From Photobacterium sp. Ph5 (GTDB lineage: Bacteria; Pseudomonadota; Gammaproteobacteria; Enterobacterales; Vibrionaceae), in the NCBI RefSeq assembly GCF_022129445.1, contig NZ_JADQAQ010000004.1, forward strand, positions 21,846 through 85,845: a DNA stretch of 64,000 nucleotides. Direction: 5' to 3'. Both the position numbers and the translations under genes were made by a program. Shown here one piece after another: positions 8,957 through 17,544 of this stretch. The notes under the pieces are model-generated. The model was not told where the DNA came from. It saw only the letters and a list, made by a program, of their open reading frames with translations, and made no database searches. Each line of letters starts with the position of its first letter. Positions within the stretch are counted from its first letter, which is position 1.

Positions 8957-10527
8957 TGCGTAGCTTTGGCCTAACATCAATTTGTGTTTGGTTATTTGTT
9001 TGCTGTAGTTGGTTTTGTTTATGGGGGATTTCGTACTACTTCATAATGGATCCTATTCTCGCGACAGTGTTTTTTCCTTTTGCACTTAGGCTTGGTTTAG
9101 CTCTTCATAGCGCGAAGAAATATTGGCTTGCGATTTATAGCGCAGAATGGGGCGGGTTACTGCTATTAGCTTTATCTTTGCCGCAATATAGTTGGCTGGC
9201 TTTATTTATTGCCAGTGTGTTATCTATACCTGTTATCCTGCTTGCTCGACGTTATTATAAAGGGGTGCAGTGGCGCTTACTGACTGTTATGGCGATTGCG
9301 ATAACCACGTTAGCATTGATCAATATGTTGGTCTTGAGTGGGTTACACCTCTTTGATCTTTTTAATACTCGTCGCCTTGGTTTTATTTTTCTTATTAGTA
9401 TGACTAGCGGTTTAATGTTAGTGCCGAGTTGCTATTTGATTTGGAATTATTTGTTTCAAAAGGCTTGGATACCATTAACCGTTGATGTGGTTTCTCGTCC
9501 CGTTGAATTTCGTAGCCAGCATCTGTTTTTTTTCTGCCTATTATTCATAGCCAATATTTTATTGCAGGTGCATTTACCTGAGCAATTGAGCTTGTTTGCG
9601 CCGTTTTGTTTGGCTATTCCGATTATTGTATTGGCGTTTCGTTATGGCTGGGAAGGGGCGTTACTCGGTACCTTGCTTAACAGTATTGCTTTAATAGCGG
9701 TTCGTAGTGAAGTGAGTTCGATTGAAACAGTAGATTTGTTGTTATCGCTATCAGCACAAAGTATTACGGGGATCTTACTGGGTATTGGGATCCAACATCA
9801 GAGAGATTTAAATAAAAAACTGTCGAAACAATTAAAACGTAATTATTCATTATCACGTCAGTTAGTTACGGCTGAAGAGTCGGTAAGACAAAATATCGCC
9901 CGAGAATTACATGATGAAATTGGTCAAAATATTACTGCAATACGCACTCAAGCCAGTATTTTAAAACGTGTCGAAACATCACAGGTCGGCGAGTCATGTG
10001 CTTCTTCGATAGAGCAATTATCGCTTAATATCTATGACACAACAAAAGGATTATTATCGCAATTACGGCCAAAGACACTGGATGATTTAGGTTTAAAAGC
10101 AGCGATTGAACAAGTGATCAGAGATTTAAACTTTGAAGAACAAGATATTGATGTTGCAATGTTTTATCCGAAAGATATTGATGATGTAATATCAGATATG
10201 CTGCAAATCACGCTGTTTCGTGTCGTACAAGAAGCGCTAAACAATATCGCAAAATATGCCAAAGCAACAGAAGTGCTGATTACATTGTCAGTTGATAACA
10301 ATATCACAATGGAAATAGAAGATAACGGCGTAGGTTTTAAAACTAGCGATACATTAAAAGGTTTTGGTTTACGCGGGATGAAAGAGCGAATAGAAGCATT
10401 AGGCGGTCAGTGTGTTATTACTAGTCGTACCCAGCCTAAAGCTGAATTACAGATGTACCATGACCATGTATCTTTAGTGGGAACTTACATTCGTGTTGTT
10501 TTACCGCTGCTTTCTTCTCACTCATAG
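8956..10527 (+). CDS. uhpB: Sensor histidine kinase UhpB
   Basis: 523 residues with GTG start at 8956 overlapping the uhpA stop. The N-terminal half is about eight hydrophobic segments (MASE1-type membrane domain). The C-terminal half is a HisKA_3 dimerisation domain with ARELHDEIGQN (phospho-His) and an HATPase domain with EALNNIAKYAKA, EIEDNGVGF and GFGLRGMKERI. It is the kinase partner of UhpA and acts in the inner membrane together with UhpC. It is slightly longer than the E. coli protein (500). Confidence 0.95.
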   Translation: MRSFGLTSICVWLFVCCSWFCLWGISYYFIMDPILATVFFPFALRLGLALHSAKKYWLAIYSAEWGGLLLLALSLPQYSWLALFIASVLSIPVILLARRYYKGVQWRLLTVMAIAITTLALINMLVLSGLHLFDLFNTRRLGFIFLISMTSGLMLVPSCYLIWNYLFQKAWIPLTVDVVSRPVEFRSQHLFFFCLLFIANILLQVHLPEQLSLFAPFCLAIPIIVLAFRYGWEGALLGTLLNSIALIAVRSEVSSIETVDLLLSLSAQSITGILLGIGIQHQRDLNKKLSKQLKRNYSLSRQLVTAEESVRQNIARELHDEIGQNITAIRTQASILKRVETSQVGESCASSIEQLSLNIYDTTKGLLSQLRPKTLDDLGLKAAIEQVIRDLNFEEQDIDVAMFYPKDIDDVISDMLQITLFRVVQEALNNIAKYAKATEVLITLSVDNNITMEIEDNGVGFKTSDTLKGFGLRGMKERIEALGGQCVITSRTQPKAELQMYHDHVSLVGTYIRVVLPLLSSHS

Positions 10528-10557
10528 ATTTATAGCTTTTAGACGATAATAGAAAAT

Positions 10558-11850
10558 ATGAATACAGACGTTACTCAAGAAACTGCTCAACGTTATCGTT
10601 ACTGGCGTATTCACATTATGGTGAGTATGTATATTGGTTACGCGGCTTTTTATTTAACTCGTAAAAACTTCAGCTATGCCATGCCTGCAATCATTACTGA
10701 TTTGGGTTGGGATAAAGCGGATGTTGGCTTAATGGGCACGTTATTTTATCTTACTTACGGCTGTTCAAAATTTATCTCTGGTATTGTCAGTGATCGTTCT
10801 AATCCTCGTTACTTTATGGGAATTGGGCTGATTGCGACGGGGATCATTAATATTCTATTTGGCTTATCTAGTTCCGTTGTCGCGCTAAGCATATTATGGA
10901 TTTTAAATGCATGGTTTCAGGGTTGGGGGTGGCCTGCCTGCTCTAAGTTATTAACGACATGGTACTCACGTTCAGAGCGTGGTAGATGGTGGTCGATTTG
11001 GAATACTGCTCATAATCTGGGTGGGGCAATGATCCCTATTATTGTCGGTTTCACTGTTCTCCATTTTGGTTGGCGATACAGTTTTTATATTCCAGGCATT
11101 ATAGCGGTGGTTATTGGCTTTTTCCTTTGTTGGCGGTTACGCGATAAACCGGCCTCGATGGGGTTACCGAGTATTGGACACTGGCGTAAAGATTACTTAG
11201 AAATCGCTCATGAAAATACTGGTAAAGGATTATCACAAAAGCAGATCTTGTTTCGTTATGTACTGAATAATAAATATATTTGGCTATTAAGTCTTAGCTA
11301 TATTCTGGTGTATATCGTTCGGACAGCGATTAATGATTGGGGTAACTTATATCTTACCGAACAATACGGTTATAGCTTGATCACAGCGAATAGCGCCTTG
11401 TCATTGTTTGAAATTGGCGGATTTTTAGGTTCGCTGGTGGCTGGATGGGGATCAGATAAAATATTTTCAGGTAATCGTGGGCCAATGATCCTATTGTTTT
11501 CCATCGGTATCTTTTTATCTGTTGCGGCGTTGTGGTTAATACCCATTGCGAGTTTTGTTCTACAAGCGGTGTGTTTATTTACTATTGGTTTTTTTGTGTT
11601 TGGTCCTCAAATGCTAATCGGTATGGCTGCAGCAGAGTGCTCACATAAAGATGCTGTGGGGGCAGCTACTGGATTTGTGGGGCTATTTGCCTATATGGGC
11701 GCAGCGCTTGCAGGTTACCCATTAGCACTAATTATGCAGTATTACCATTGGATGGGATTCTTTGTTGTTATCTCTGTAGCGGCTGCTGCAATAGGGTTAT
11801 TGTTATTACCATTTTTAAAAGCGCAACACGGCGACGCTATTGGTGTATAG
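10558..11850 (+). CDS. uhpC: Hexose-phosphate sensor UhpC (transporter homologue)
   Basis: 430 residues, 12-helix major facilitator of the UhpT/GlpT family (FYLTRKNFSYAMPAI, NAWFQGWGWPACSKLLTTWYS, NTAHNLGGAMIP). UhpC binds external glucose-6-phosphate and controls UhpB. It starts 30 bp after uhpB. It is assigned as UhpC rather than as a second transporter from its place in the uhpABC operon and the GWGWP block typical of UhpC. The 3' end overlaps the convergent DUF2982 gene by 14 bp. Confidence 0.94.
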   Translation: MNTDVTQETAQRYRYWRIHIMVSMYIGYAAFYLTRKNFSYAMPAIITDLGWDKADVGLMGTLFYLTYGCSKFISGIVSDRSNPRYFMGIGLIATGIINILFGLSSSVVALSILWILNAWFQGWGWPACSKLLTTWYSRSERGRWWSIWNTAHNLGGAMIPIIVGFTVLHFGWRYSFYIPGIIAVVIGFFLCWRLRDKPASMGLPSIGHWRKDYLEIAHENTGKGLSQKQILFRYVLNNKYIWLLSLSYILVYIVRTAINDWGNLYLTEQYGYSLITANSALSLFEIGGFLGSLVAGWGSDKIFSGNRGPMILLFSIGIFLSVAALWLIPIASFVLQAVCLFTIGFFVFGPQMLIGMAAAECSHKDAVGAATGFVGLFAYMGAALAGYPLALIMQYYHWMGFFVVISVAAAAIGLLLLPFLKAQHGDAIGV

Positions 11851-12508
11851 CGGCTGCTTTATAACGCCTTAGTAGGCCAATAAAATCATTAATTGGCCGA
11901 TCTAACGTATCTTCTGATATGAAAAAATCAAAGCCTAGAAATTTACGATTATATTCCATGCGGTGTGCAAGCATTGCTCTTAAGCCTTTAAATATATTGC
12001 CATTAGGTGTTTGGTAAGGTTCATCGTCAAATAACACATCTTCTATCGTATGATTTTCAACATTGCTATTTTTAATTGCCATGACTAATAGAATTCGTTG
12101 TTCGATGATCATACGAGCGGCTAATCGTGGGCTAATATTTTGAATGAAATCGTCATAATTGTTGAGCTTAATACCAATCCAAGGAAGAGGTTGTTGCCAA
12201 CCGTGGTGGTTTATTTCAGCTTTACCTAATTGAGAAATGTTATACCAAGGCGTTGACCATCCGCCATAACGACTATGGTATTGGCAATGCATGAAGGTGA
12301 GTGTGAACAGGTATTTTGAGTCACAGATCAGACGGATAACAATAACGGCAATGATCCCTACAATGCTTGCTGTAATAAGTGTTGTGGTAAGTGTCAGACT
12401 AGGAATGAAAAAAGAGAAAAAACAACCACTGATTGACGCGGTAAAACAAAAAACAAACAGCATAACGTAAGGGGTGATAGGGGCTGACTTTACATGGTAG
12501 GTTTCCAT
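11837..12508 (-). CDS. DUF2982 family membrane protein
   Basis: 223 residues. Two hydrophobic segments lie at about residues 12-36 and 40-62, followed by a soluble domain with a WxTPWYNISQLG motif and an LPWIGIKLNNYDDF block. I recognise it as a DUF2982 protein, a family of unknown function found mostly in vibrios and relatives. The ATG is supported by GGAG ten bases upstream. The gene converges on uhpC with a 14-bp overlap of the coding ends, leaving no room for an intergenic terminator. Confidence 0.75.
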   Translation of the reverse strand: METYHVKSAPITPYVMLFVFCFTASISGCFFSFFIPSLTLTTTLITASIVGIIAVIVIRLICDSKYLFTLTFMHCQYHSRYGGWSTPWYNISQLGKAEINHHGWQQPLPWIGIKLNNYDDFIQNISPRLAARMIIEQRILLVMAIKNSNVENHTIEDVLFDDEPYQTPNGNIFKGLRAMLAHRMEYNRKFLGFDFFISEDTLDRPINDFIGLLRRYKAAAIHQ

Positions 12509-12803
12509 TGCTCACTCCAAATTAAATTATCTAGTCATCATACGATATGGAAATGCACAGCGATCGTATTACCTACTAAATGTATTGTACATCAACGGTA
12601 TGTTCATGATAGATGCCTACATCTTTGGTACTTATTAAGTATATATGAAGAATATCAAAGGAATTTTTTGCTTAAAATCATATTTATCGGTTGATATGTC
12701 GCCGTTTGCTGGCATTTCTCTGACATACTTGATATAAAACGCGCTTACTTTTTCCCGCTGGCATAGTGGTGACTGAAAGTAGTGCAACGGAGTAGGAAAT
12801 TTA

Positions 12804-13214
12804 ATGAGAATCTCTCACAAACGTAAAGTACAGCTAAAACTTCAAAAACAGACGCCTGTTTTTGCTGAATTAGCGACCAAAGCAGCGCCTAAAAAAGCGG
12901 CTAAAAAAGCATCAAATGTTGAAACAGTGAAAGTTGCACCCGTAGCAAAAACTGTAGAAGCAAAAAAAGAAGTTAAAGCGACACCAGCTAAGGCTACATC
13001 AGCTGTGTCATTAACTCCTAAGCAGCAACAAGTGTTAGATATTGTTGTGAAAAATGCTGAAGGTTTAAACCCTAAAGGCATTGGCTTAGAAGCTGGTCAA
13101 GAAGATGCGAAAGCGGCTTCTTGGGCTACAGGTGCGTTAAAAAAACTAACTGAAGAAGGGTTAGTTGAACGCATCCAATTGGCTGGCAACAAAGTTTTAT
13201 ATAAAGCACTTTAA
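12804..13214 (+). CDS. Lysine/alanine-rich tail plus winged-helix DNA-binding protein
   Basis: 136 residues in two parts. Residues 1-70 are Lys/Ala/Val-rich, low-complexity and basic (AAPKKAAKKAS, EVKATPAKATSA), like a histone-H1-type tail. Residues 70-136 form a small winged-helix domain (LTPKQQQVLDIV, GLNPKGIGLEAG, ATGALKKLTEEGLVERIQLAGNKVLYKAL). Vibrios carry similar proteins annotated as transcriptional regulators. Nucleoid association or nonspecific DNA binding is a reasonable inference from the tail; no target is known. A ribosome site AGTAGGAAA precedes the ATG, and a strong terminator follows. Confidence 0.75.
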   Translation: MRISHKRKVQLKLQKQTPVFAELATKAAPKKAAKKASNVETVKVAPVAKTVEAKKEVKATPAKATSAVSLTPKQQQVLDIVVKNAEGLNPKGIGLEAGQEDAKAASWATGALKKLTEEGLVERIQLAGNKVLYKAL

Positions 13215-13222
13215 TCAGCCAA

Positions 13223-13254
13223 TCCCGCTTCTTTTTGAGAAGCGGGGGTTTTTA
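13223..13254 (+). terminator. Terminator after the winged-helix gene
   Basis: CCCGCTTCT paired with AGAAGCGGG around a TTTTG loop, followed by GGTTTTTATT. Confidence 0.9.
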
Positions 13255-13490
13255 TTCTCATTTCTATTCCTTCAAAGTTATTTTCTTCTGCTAATATTAA
13301 GTTCTACTTTATTATTTATGCATCGTTCCGATTATTTTTAATAATAACTATTTTAATGCTATAAATATAATAATGAATTGATATCCATAATTTTATTAAA
13401 CTAAATTGAACATTTATTAGGTTACGCTTTTTATAGCAATTATTTGGATGTTAATTTCAAGGAGCTCGAAGCATTTGGAGTTAATGATCT

Positions 13491-13796
13491 ATGACAATGA
13501 TAAGTGCGAGAGAATTTTCAGACTGGCTAATTGACCGTTTTGCTGAAGATAACCAAGGCGTTTCTTTAACGCGGGAAGATATAAATATATTGACGGGTAG
13601 GCAAAGTTTTTCGTTAGGATTTGTTCATGATATTCATTATGAAGTGATGCGCCATGATATGGCTTTTGTGACTGATACTACACGTGAAATGTTCTATCTT
13701 GTTCCTATTGCGAAAAGGCCTTGGAAAGATCAACTAAAAAGAAATTACGAGCGCGATTTATATTGTAATGTATTGCCATTGAATAAATCAGGTTAA
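13491..13796 (+). CDS. Uncharacterised 101-residue soluble protein
   Basis: Not recognised. The product is a small mixed-charge protein with no signal peptide or membrane segment. Residues 5-40 look like a helix-rich segment (SAREFSDWLIDRFAEDN followed by TREDINILTGRQ), which could be a small helix-turn-helix, and the C-terminus is basic and aromatic. GGAG lies about 12 bases before the ATG. An ATG at 13497 could also serve. It sits between the winged-helix gene and the convergent aspC, after about 235 bp of AT-rich DNA in which nothing else was found. Coding potential is supported by clean codon usage and the ribosome site only. Confidence 0.55.
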   Translation: MTMISAREFSDWLIDRFAEDNQGVSLTREDINILTGRQSFSLGFVHDIHYEVMRHDMAFVTDTTREMFYLVPIAKRPWKDQLKRNYERDLYCNVLPLNKSG

Positions 13797-13858
13797 TTTA
13801 TGTTGTATTAATTTAGTTAAATTCGCAAAAAAAAGACATTTAACCTTATAGTCGAAAG

Positions 13859-13889
13859 TAAAAAGAGGACGTTATGTCCTCTTTTTTTA
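13859..13889 (-). terminator. Bidirectional terminator between the 101-aa gene and aspC
   Basis: AAAAGAGGAC paired with GTCCTCTTTT around a GTTAT-type loop, with A and T runs on the two sides. It serves aspC on the minus strand and the plus-strand gene as well. Confidence 0.85.
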
Positions 13890-13902
13890 AACATCGTATA
13901 TA

Positions 13903-15093
13903 TTATAAGACGGCAGCAATACCTTTACATAACGGCATCATATTGTCTTTTGTCATACCCGCAACACTAATACGGCCTGAACCAACAATATAAATAGCAA
14001 AGTCATTTTTAAGTTGCGTTACTTGATCTTTGGATAAGCCAGAGAACGAGAACATACCATTTTGACGTTCAATAAAGCTAAAGTCGTTAGTTACACCTAA
14101 CTCTTTTAATGTTGTTACAAATAGCGTACGCATTTCTTGGATGCGATCACGCATATCAGCAACTTCTTGTTCCCATTCTGCACGAAGCTCAGCGTTATTG
14201 AGGATTGTTGTTACAATCGCAGCACCATGAGCTGGTGGGTTAGAATAAATAACACGTGCAATCGATTTTACTTGGCTAAATGCTGTTGCTGCTTGCTCTG
14301 CTGTTTTACCAACAAGTGTAAATGCACCTACACGCTCATTGTATAAACCAAAGTTCTTAGAGAATGAACTCGCTACCAGTAATTCTGGTAGTTGATCTGC
14401 AAAGATGCGTAAACCTTGAGCATCTTCTTCTACACCGCGCGCAAAGCCTTGGTAAGCAAAATCGAACATTGGTAGTAGTTTTTTCTCAATGCAGAGTTTT
14501 GCTAGTACTTGCCATTGCTCTGTTGTTGGGTCAATACCGGTTGGGTTATGGCAGCAACCATGAAGAAGAACAATATCTCCTTCGCTAGCTTGGCTTAAAT
14601 CCGCAATCGCTGCGTCAAAGTCAATATCACTTGTTTCTGCGTTATAGTAAGAGTATTGCTGTGTTTCAAGACCAGCAGCACCAAAGACGCCATGGTGGTT
14701 AGCCCAAGTAGGATTACTTATCCATACTTTTACATCGCCCAATTGACGCTTAATAAATTCAGCAGCAACACGTAATGCACCAGTACCACCAGGAGCTTGA
14801 GCTGTTTGTGCGCGTTTTTCAGTGATGATTGTTGCATCGTTACCAAAAAGTAGCTCTTGAACGGCTAGGCCGTATTCAGGTGTACCTGGAATGCTTAAGT
14901 ATGATTTTGTTTTTTCTTTTTCAAGTAAAATCGCTTCTGCTTTTTTTACTGTAGCAAGAACAGGCGTATTACCTGTCTCATCTTTATAAATACCAACGCC
15001 TAGATTAATCTTTGTTGCGCGTGTATCTGCTTTAAATTCTTCTGTTAAACCTAAAATTGGATCAGCAGGAGCTGCCGTAATTTTCTCAAACAT
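13903..15093 (-). CDS. aspC: Aspartate/aromatic amino acid aminotransferase
   Basis: 396 residues, the same length as E. coli AspC. Family landmarks are [15 protein letters not shown] at the start, [30 protein letters not shown], the PLP-lysine block [15 protein letters not shown] and the terminal SGRISVAGM. It is a cytoplasmic PLP enzyme interconverting aspartate/oxaloacetate and glutamate/2-oxoglutarate, also acting on aromatic amino acids. In enterics it follows gloC closely and lies near asnS. Here the uhp cluster and three small genes stand between gloC and aspC, and asnS is 4 kb away. Confidence 0.96.
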   Translation of the reverse strand: MFEKITAAPADPILGLTEEFKADTRATKINLGVGIYKDETGNTPVLATVKKAEAILLEKEKTKSYLSIPGTPEYGLAVQELLFGNDATIITEKRAQTAQAPGGTGALRVAAEFIKRQLGDVKVWISNPTWANHHGVFGAAGLETQQYSYYNAETSDIDFDAAIADLSQASEGDIVLLHGCCHNPTGIDPTTEQWQVLAKLCIEKKLLPMFDFAYQGFARGVEEDAQGLRIFADQLPELLVASSFSKNFGLYNERVGAFTLVGKTAEQAATAFSQVKSIARVIYSNPPAHGAAIVTTILNNAELRAEWEQEVADMRDRIQEMRTLFVTTLKELGVTNDFSFIERQNGMFSFSGLSKDQVTQLKNDFAIYIVGSGRISVAGMTKDNMMPLCKGIAAVL

Positions 15094-15199
15094 ATTTGGT
15101 CATCCGTGGCGTTAATAAATAGTAATGTCTATTTATACCCTTTGTCGTAGAACGTTTACAAGATAATGCAACAAATTAGTCATAAATTTTATTGATGAA

Positions 15200-15955
15200 T
15201 TAAGTATGACTTTTTTTTACTCTAAATCGAGATAATGCATTGGTTGCGGCTGGAGATTTAATTAGCCTAAAAATAAGGTCATTTTCTTTGTAGATACAAT
15301 CAATAAGTTGTTGACGAGTAGTCGCAGATAATAGTGCTTTAGAGCGCTGTAATGCATCTTTAGGTAAAGCTGCAAGCGTGTTAGCACAGTGTGCTGCACG
15401 TTGTTCTGGTTGAATGGTTATTTGATTGATAAAACCAAGAGATAACGCTTCTTCTACTGTCATTTCTTCACCAAGTAGTAACATAGCTTTGGCTTTTCTT
15501 GTTCCGATCAATTGTGGTAACAATAAACTTGAACCAAATTCTGGGCATAATCCAAGTTTAACAAAGGGAAGAATAAAAGTAGTGTTAGGGCTGGCAAAGA
15601 TAAAATCACAGTGCTGTAGCAGTGTCATCCCTATCCCAATCGCTGCGCCAGAGACCGCGGCAACAATAGGGACTGGACAGTCAATCATTGCGATCATAAA
15701 GCGTTCGATTATTTCTCGGTTCTGCTGTGACTGCGTATTATCAGCCTGTGCTAACTGAATAAAATCTTCAATATCATTTCCACTGCAAAAAATGTCAGCA
15801 TGACCAGTGATGATGACAACATATATATCATCATTTTTGGCTCGTTCTAGCTGTTGAGCTAAATCTTGATACATTTTGAGGTTAAGTGCGTTTTTAGCTG
15901 TGGGGCGATCAATAGTGAGCGTAAGGATATGATTTGATAAAGATGAAGTGATCAT
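15200..15955 (-). CDS. Enoyl-CoA hydratase/isomerase family protein
   Basis: 251 residues from the ATG at 15955, which has AAGGATGG as ribosome site. An ATG 14 codons upstream is possible but adds an atypical leader. The crotonase fold is clear: LTIDRPTAKNALNLKMY, oxyanion-hole FCSGNDIEDF, AAVSGAAIGIGMTLLQHCDFIFA and LGLCPEFGSSLLLPQLIG. The CPEFGSS block resembles delta3,delta2-enoyl-CoA isomerases (PECI type) more than classic hydratases, so an isomerase is the better guess. No other beta-oxidation genes are nearby. Substrate unknown. Confidence 0.8.
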   Translation of the reverse strand: MITSSLSNHILTLTIDRPTAKNALNLKMYQDLAQQLERAKNDDIYVVIITGHADIFCSGNDIEDFIQLAQADNTQSQQNREIIERFMIAMIDCPVPIVAAVSGAAIGIGMTLLQHCDFIFASPNTTFILPFVKLGLCPEFGSSLLLPQLIGTRKAKAMLLLGEEMTVEEALSLGFINQITIQPEQRAAHCANTLAALPKDALQRSKALLSATTRQQLIDCIYKENDLIFRLIKSPAATNALSRFRVKKSHT

Positions 15956-16057
15956 GTTGCCATCCTTGAACGATGAATAATCTATCAAGGATGGCATATA
16001 ACAGTAATTATTTGCTAATTTAGTATCAAAAGTAAGTTGCCATCAGCAATAACATCA

Positions 16058-17431
16058 TTAAACAATCGTCGATTGATTGCGACCATTATGTTTTGATTGA
16101 TATAACGCATCATCACTGACTTTATATGCTTCACTAAATGATAACGTGTCCGACACCGTACCCCCAATTGAAATGGTGACGGTAATCTCCTGAATAGGGT
16201 ATACCTGAATAAGATGTCGTATTTCTTCTGCTTTTAACCGTAATTGTTCTTTCGTCATTGGTGGAAAACTTAGGATAAATTCTTCACCCCCCCAACGGAT
16301 AGCTATATCACTCTGGCGTATGCATTGACTCACTCTTTCTGCTACTTTGCGTATTACTTCATCACCTACTTCATGGCCATAGGTATCATTAATTGACTTA
16401 AAGTTATCAATATCAATAATCAGTAAGCAGAAACTTTTTTGAGCATGTAGCTTTTTCTCATAGTAATCACGTCGATAGAAGTGAGTCATGAGATCACGTT
16501 GTAATGAGAATTTTCTTGTCTTTAACTTTGCAGTTAATAAGTAAATAAATAAAGTTAATAATAATGCAGGTGCTAATGAGTATTTTAAAATAGAAAATAA
16601 ATTAACTCCGACATAAAAAGGGTCTTGTGTCGCGCAAGGTAAGAGTTTTTTAATGTAAAAATCATGCTTTGACGGGTTCGCATAAAGTACCGTTTTAAAC
16701 TCATCATTATAACTTTCAAGTGCGTCTTTTAGTAAATTATTTTTAATATCAATAACTAATAACGCATCTAATTTACGATTATTGTAAACTGGATAGTATA
16801 ATGTTCTGATTGTTTGGTTAGTTCCTTCTTCTACATATCGTTCTGTTAGCTTCATATTACAGCCATAGAAATAGCGATAGGTCTCACCCAGACCTTCTTT
16901 ATCTATAATCCTTTTTACGACAGAATTCTTTTCATAGTTCTTATAGGATTCCAAATAGAGTGTGCGTGCGGGATCAAAATGCGCATAAGTGGCCGGGTTT
17001 TCAAAAACCGCGATAGTCCAAATATTGTTATCTGTTAGTTGCTCTAGTTGAGAGCGAAGACGCTTTATCCCTTTAGATAACACTTTAACTTTAGATGTGT
17101 GGTTTACAACCACGGAAACGCCATTGTAATCGTGTTGGCCTTTTGGGATAAGCGTGGTACCTGTATTGTTGTAATATGAACTAAAACGACGGCTTACAGA
17201 ATATACTGCATTTATCTTTTCGAAGTATTGCTCATAAAATTCGTCTAAATGATAGGCATTATAAGCAAAATATCCACTTGATATTACCGTAAATAATAGC
17301 GAGAAAAGCTTAAGGCTAGCAATTAAGCTTTTGTTTTTATTTGTTAATGTCTCTAACATTGCAATATCAATAGAGGTATATGGAGGGTGGATTTTATAAT
17401 CTAAAGATATAAATTCAATCTTATTTGTCAT
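16058..17431 (-). CDS. Membrane-bound diguanylate cyclase (GGDEF)
   Basis: 457 residues. One membrane helix lies near residues 37-55, a periplasmic sensor region of about 220 residues follows, then a second helix near 273-298 and a C-terminal GGDEF domain. The active site reads RWGGEEF (around residue 379), and an intact inhibitory I-site RQSD stands five residues before it. Conserved DIDNFKSINDTYGHEVGDE is present. It should make cyclic di-GMP from two GTP and be subject to product inhibition. No EAL domain is attached. The gene diverges from an EAL phosphodiesterase 113 bp away. Confidence 0.93.
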   Translation of the reverse strand: MTNKIEFISLDYKIHPPYTSIDIAMLETLTNKNKSLIASLKLFSLLFTVISSGYFAYNAYHLDEFYEQYFEKINAVYSVSRRFSSYYNNTGTTLIPKGQHDYNGVSVVVNHTSKVKVLSKGIKRLRSQLEQLTDNNIWTIAVFENPATYAHFDPARTLYLESYKNYEKNSVVKRIIDKEGLGETYRYFYGCNMKLTERYVEEGTNQTIRTLYYPVYNNRKLDALLVIDIKNNLLKDALESYNDEFKTVLYANPSKHDFYIKKLLPCATQDPFYVGVNLFSILKYSLAPALLLTLFIYLLTAKLKTRKFSLQRDLMTHFYRRDYYEKKLHAQKSFCLLIIDIDNFKSINDTYGHEVGDEVIRKVAERVSQCIRQSDIAIRWGGEEFILSFPPMTKEQLRLKAEEIRHLIQVYPIQEITVTISIGGTVSDTLSFSEAYKVSDDALYQSKHNGRNQSTIV

Positions 17432-17544
17432 ATCTTTGATGAAGATATTTTATGAATACGATGTATTAAATTTATCGAATTGTTTTTATTTGTTTTACGT
17501 ATAATTATATTAAAATTTGAATCGGCTCTGAATAAGGTATTGCG

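Noticed and set aside
12494..12694. Plus-strand reading frame of 66 codons opposite the DUF2982 start
   Set aside because: It starts inside the divergent gene, has no ribosome site and a composition unlike a real protein.
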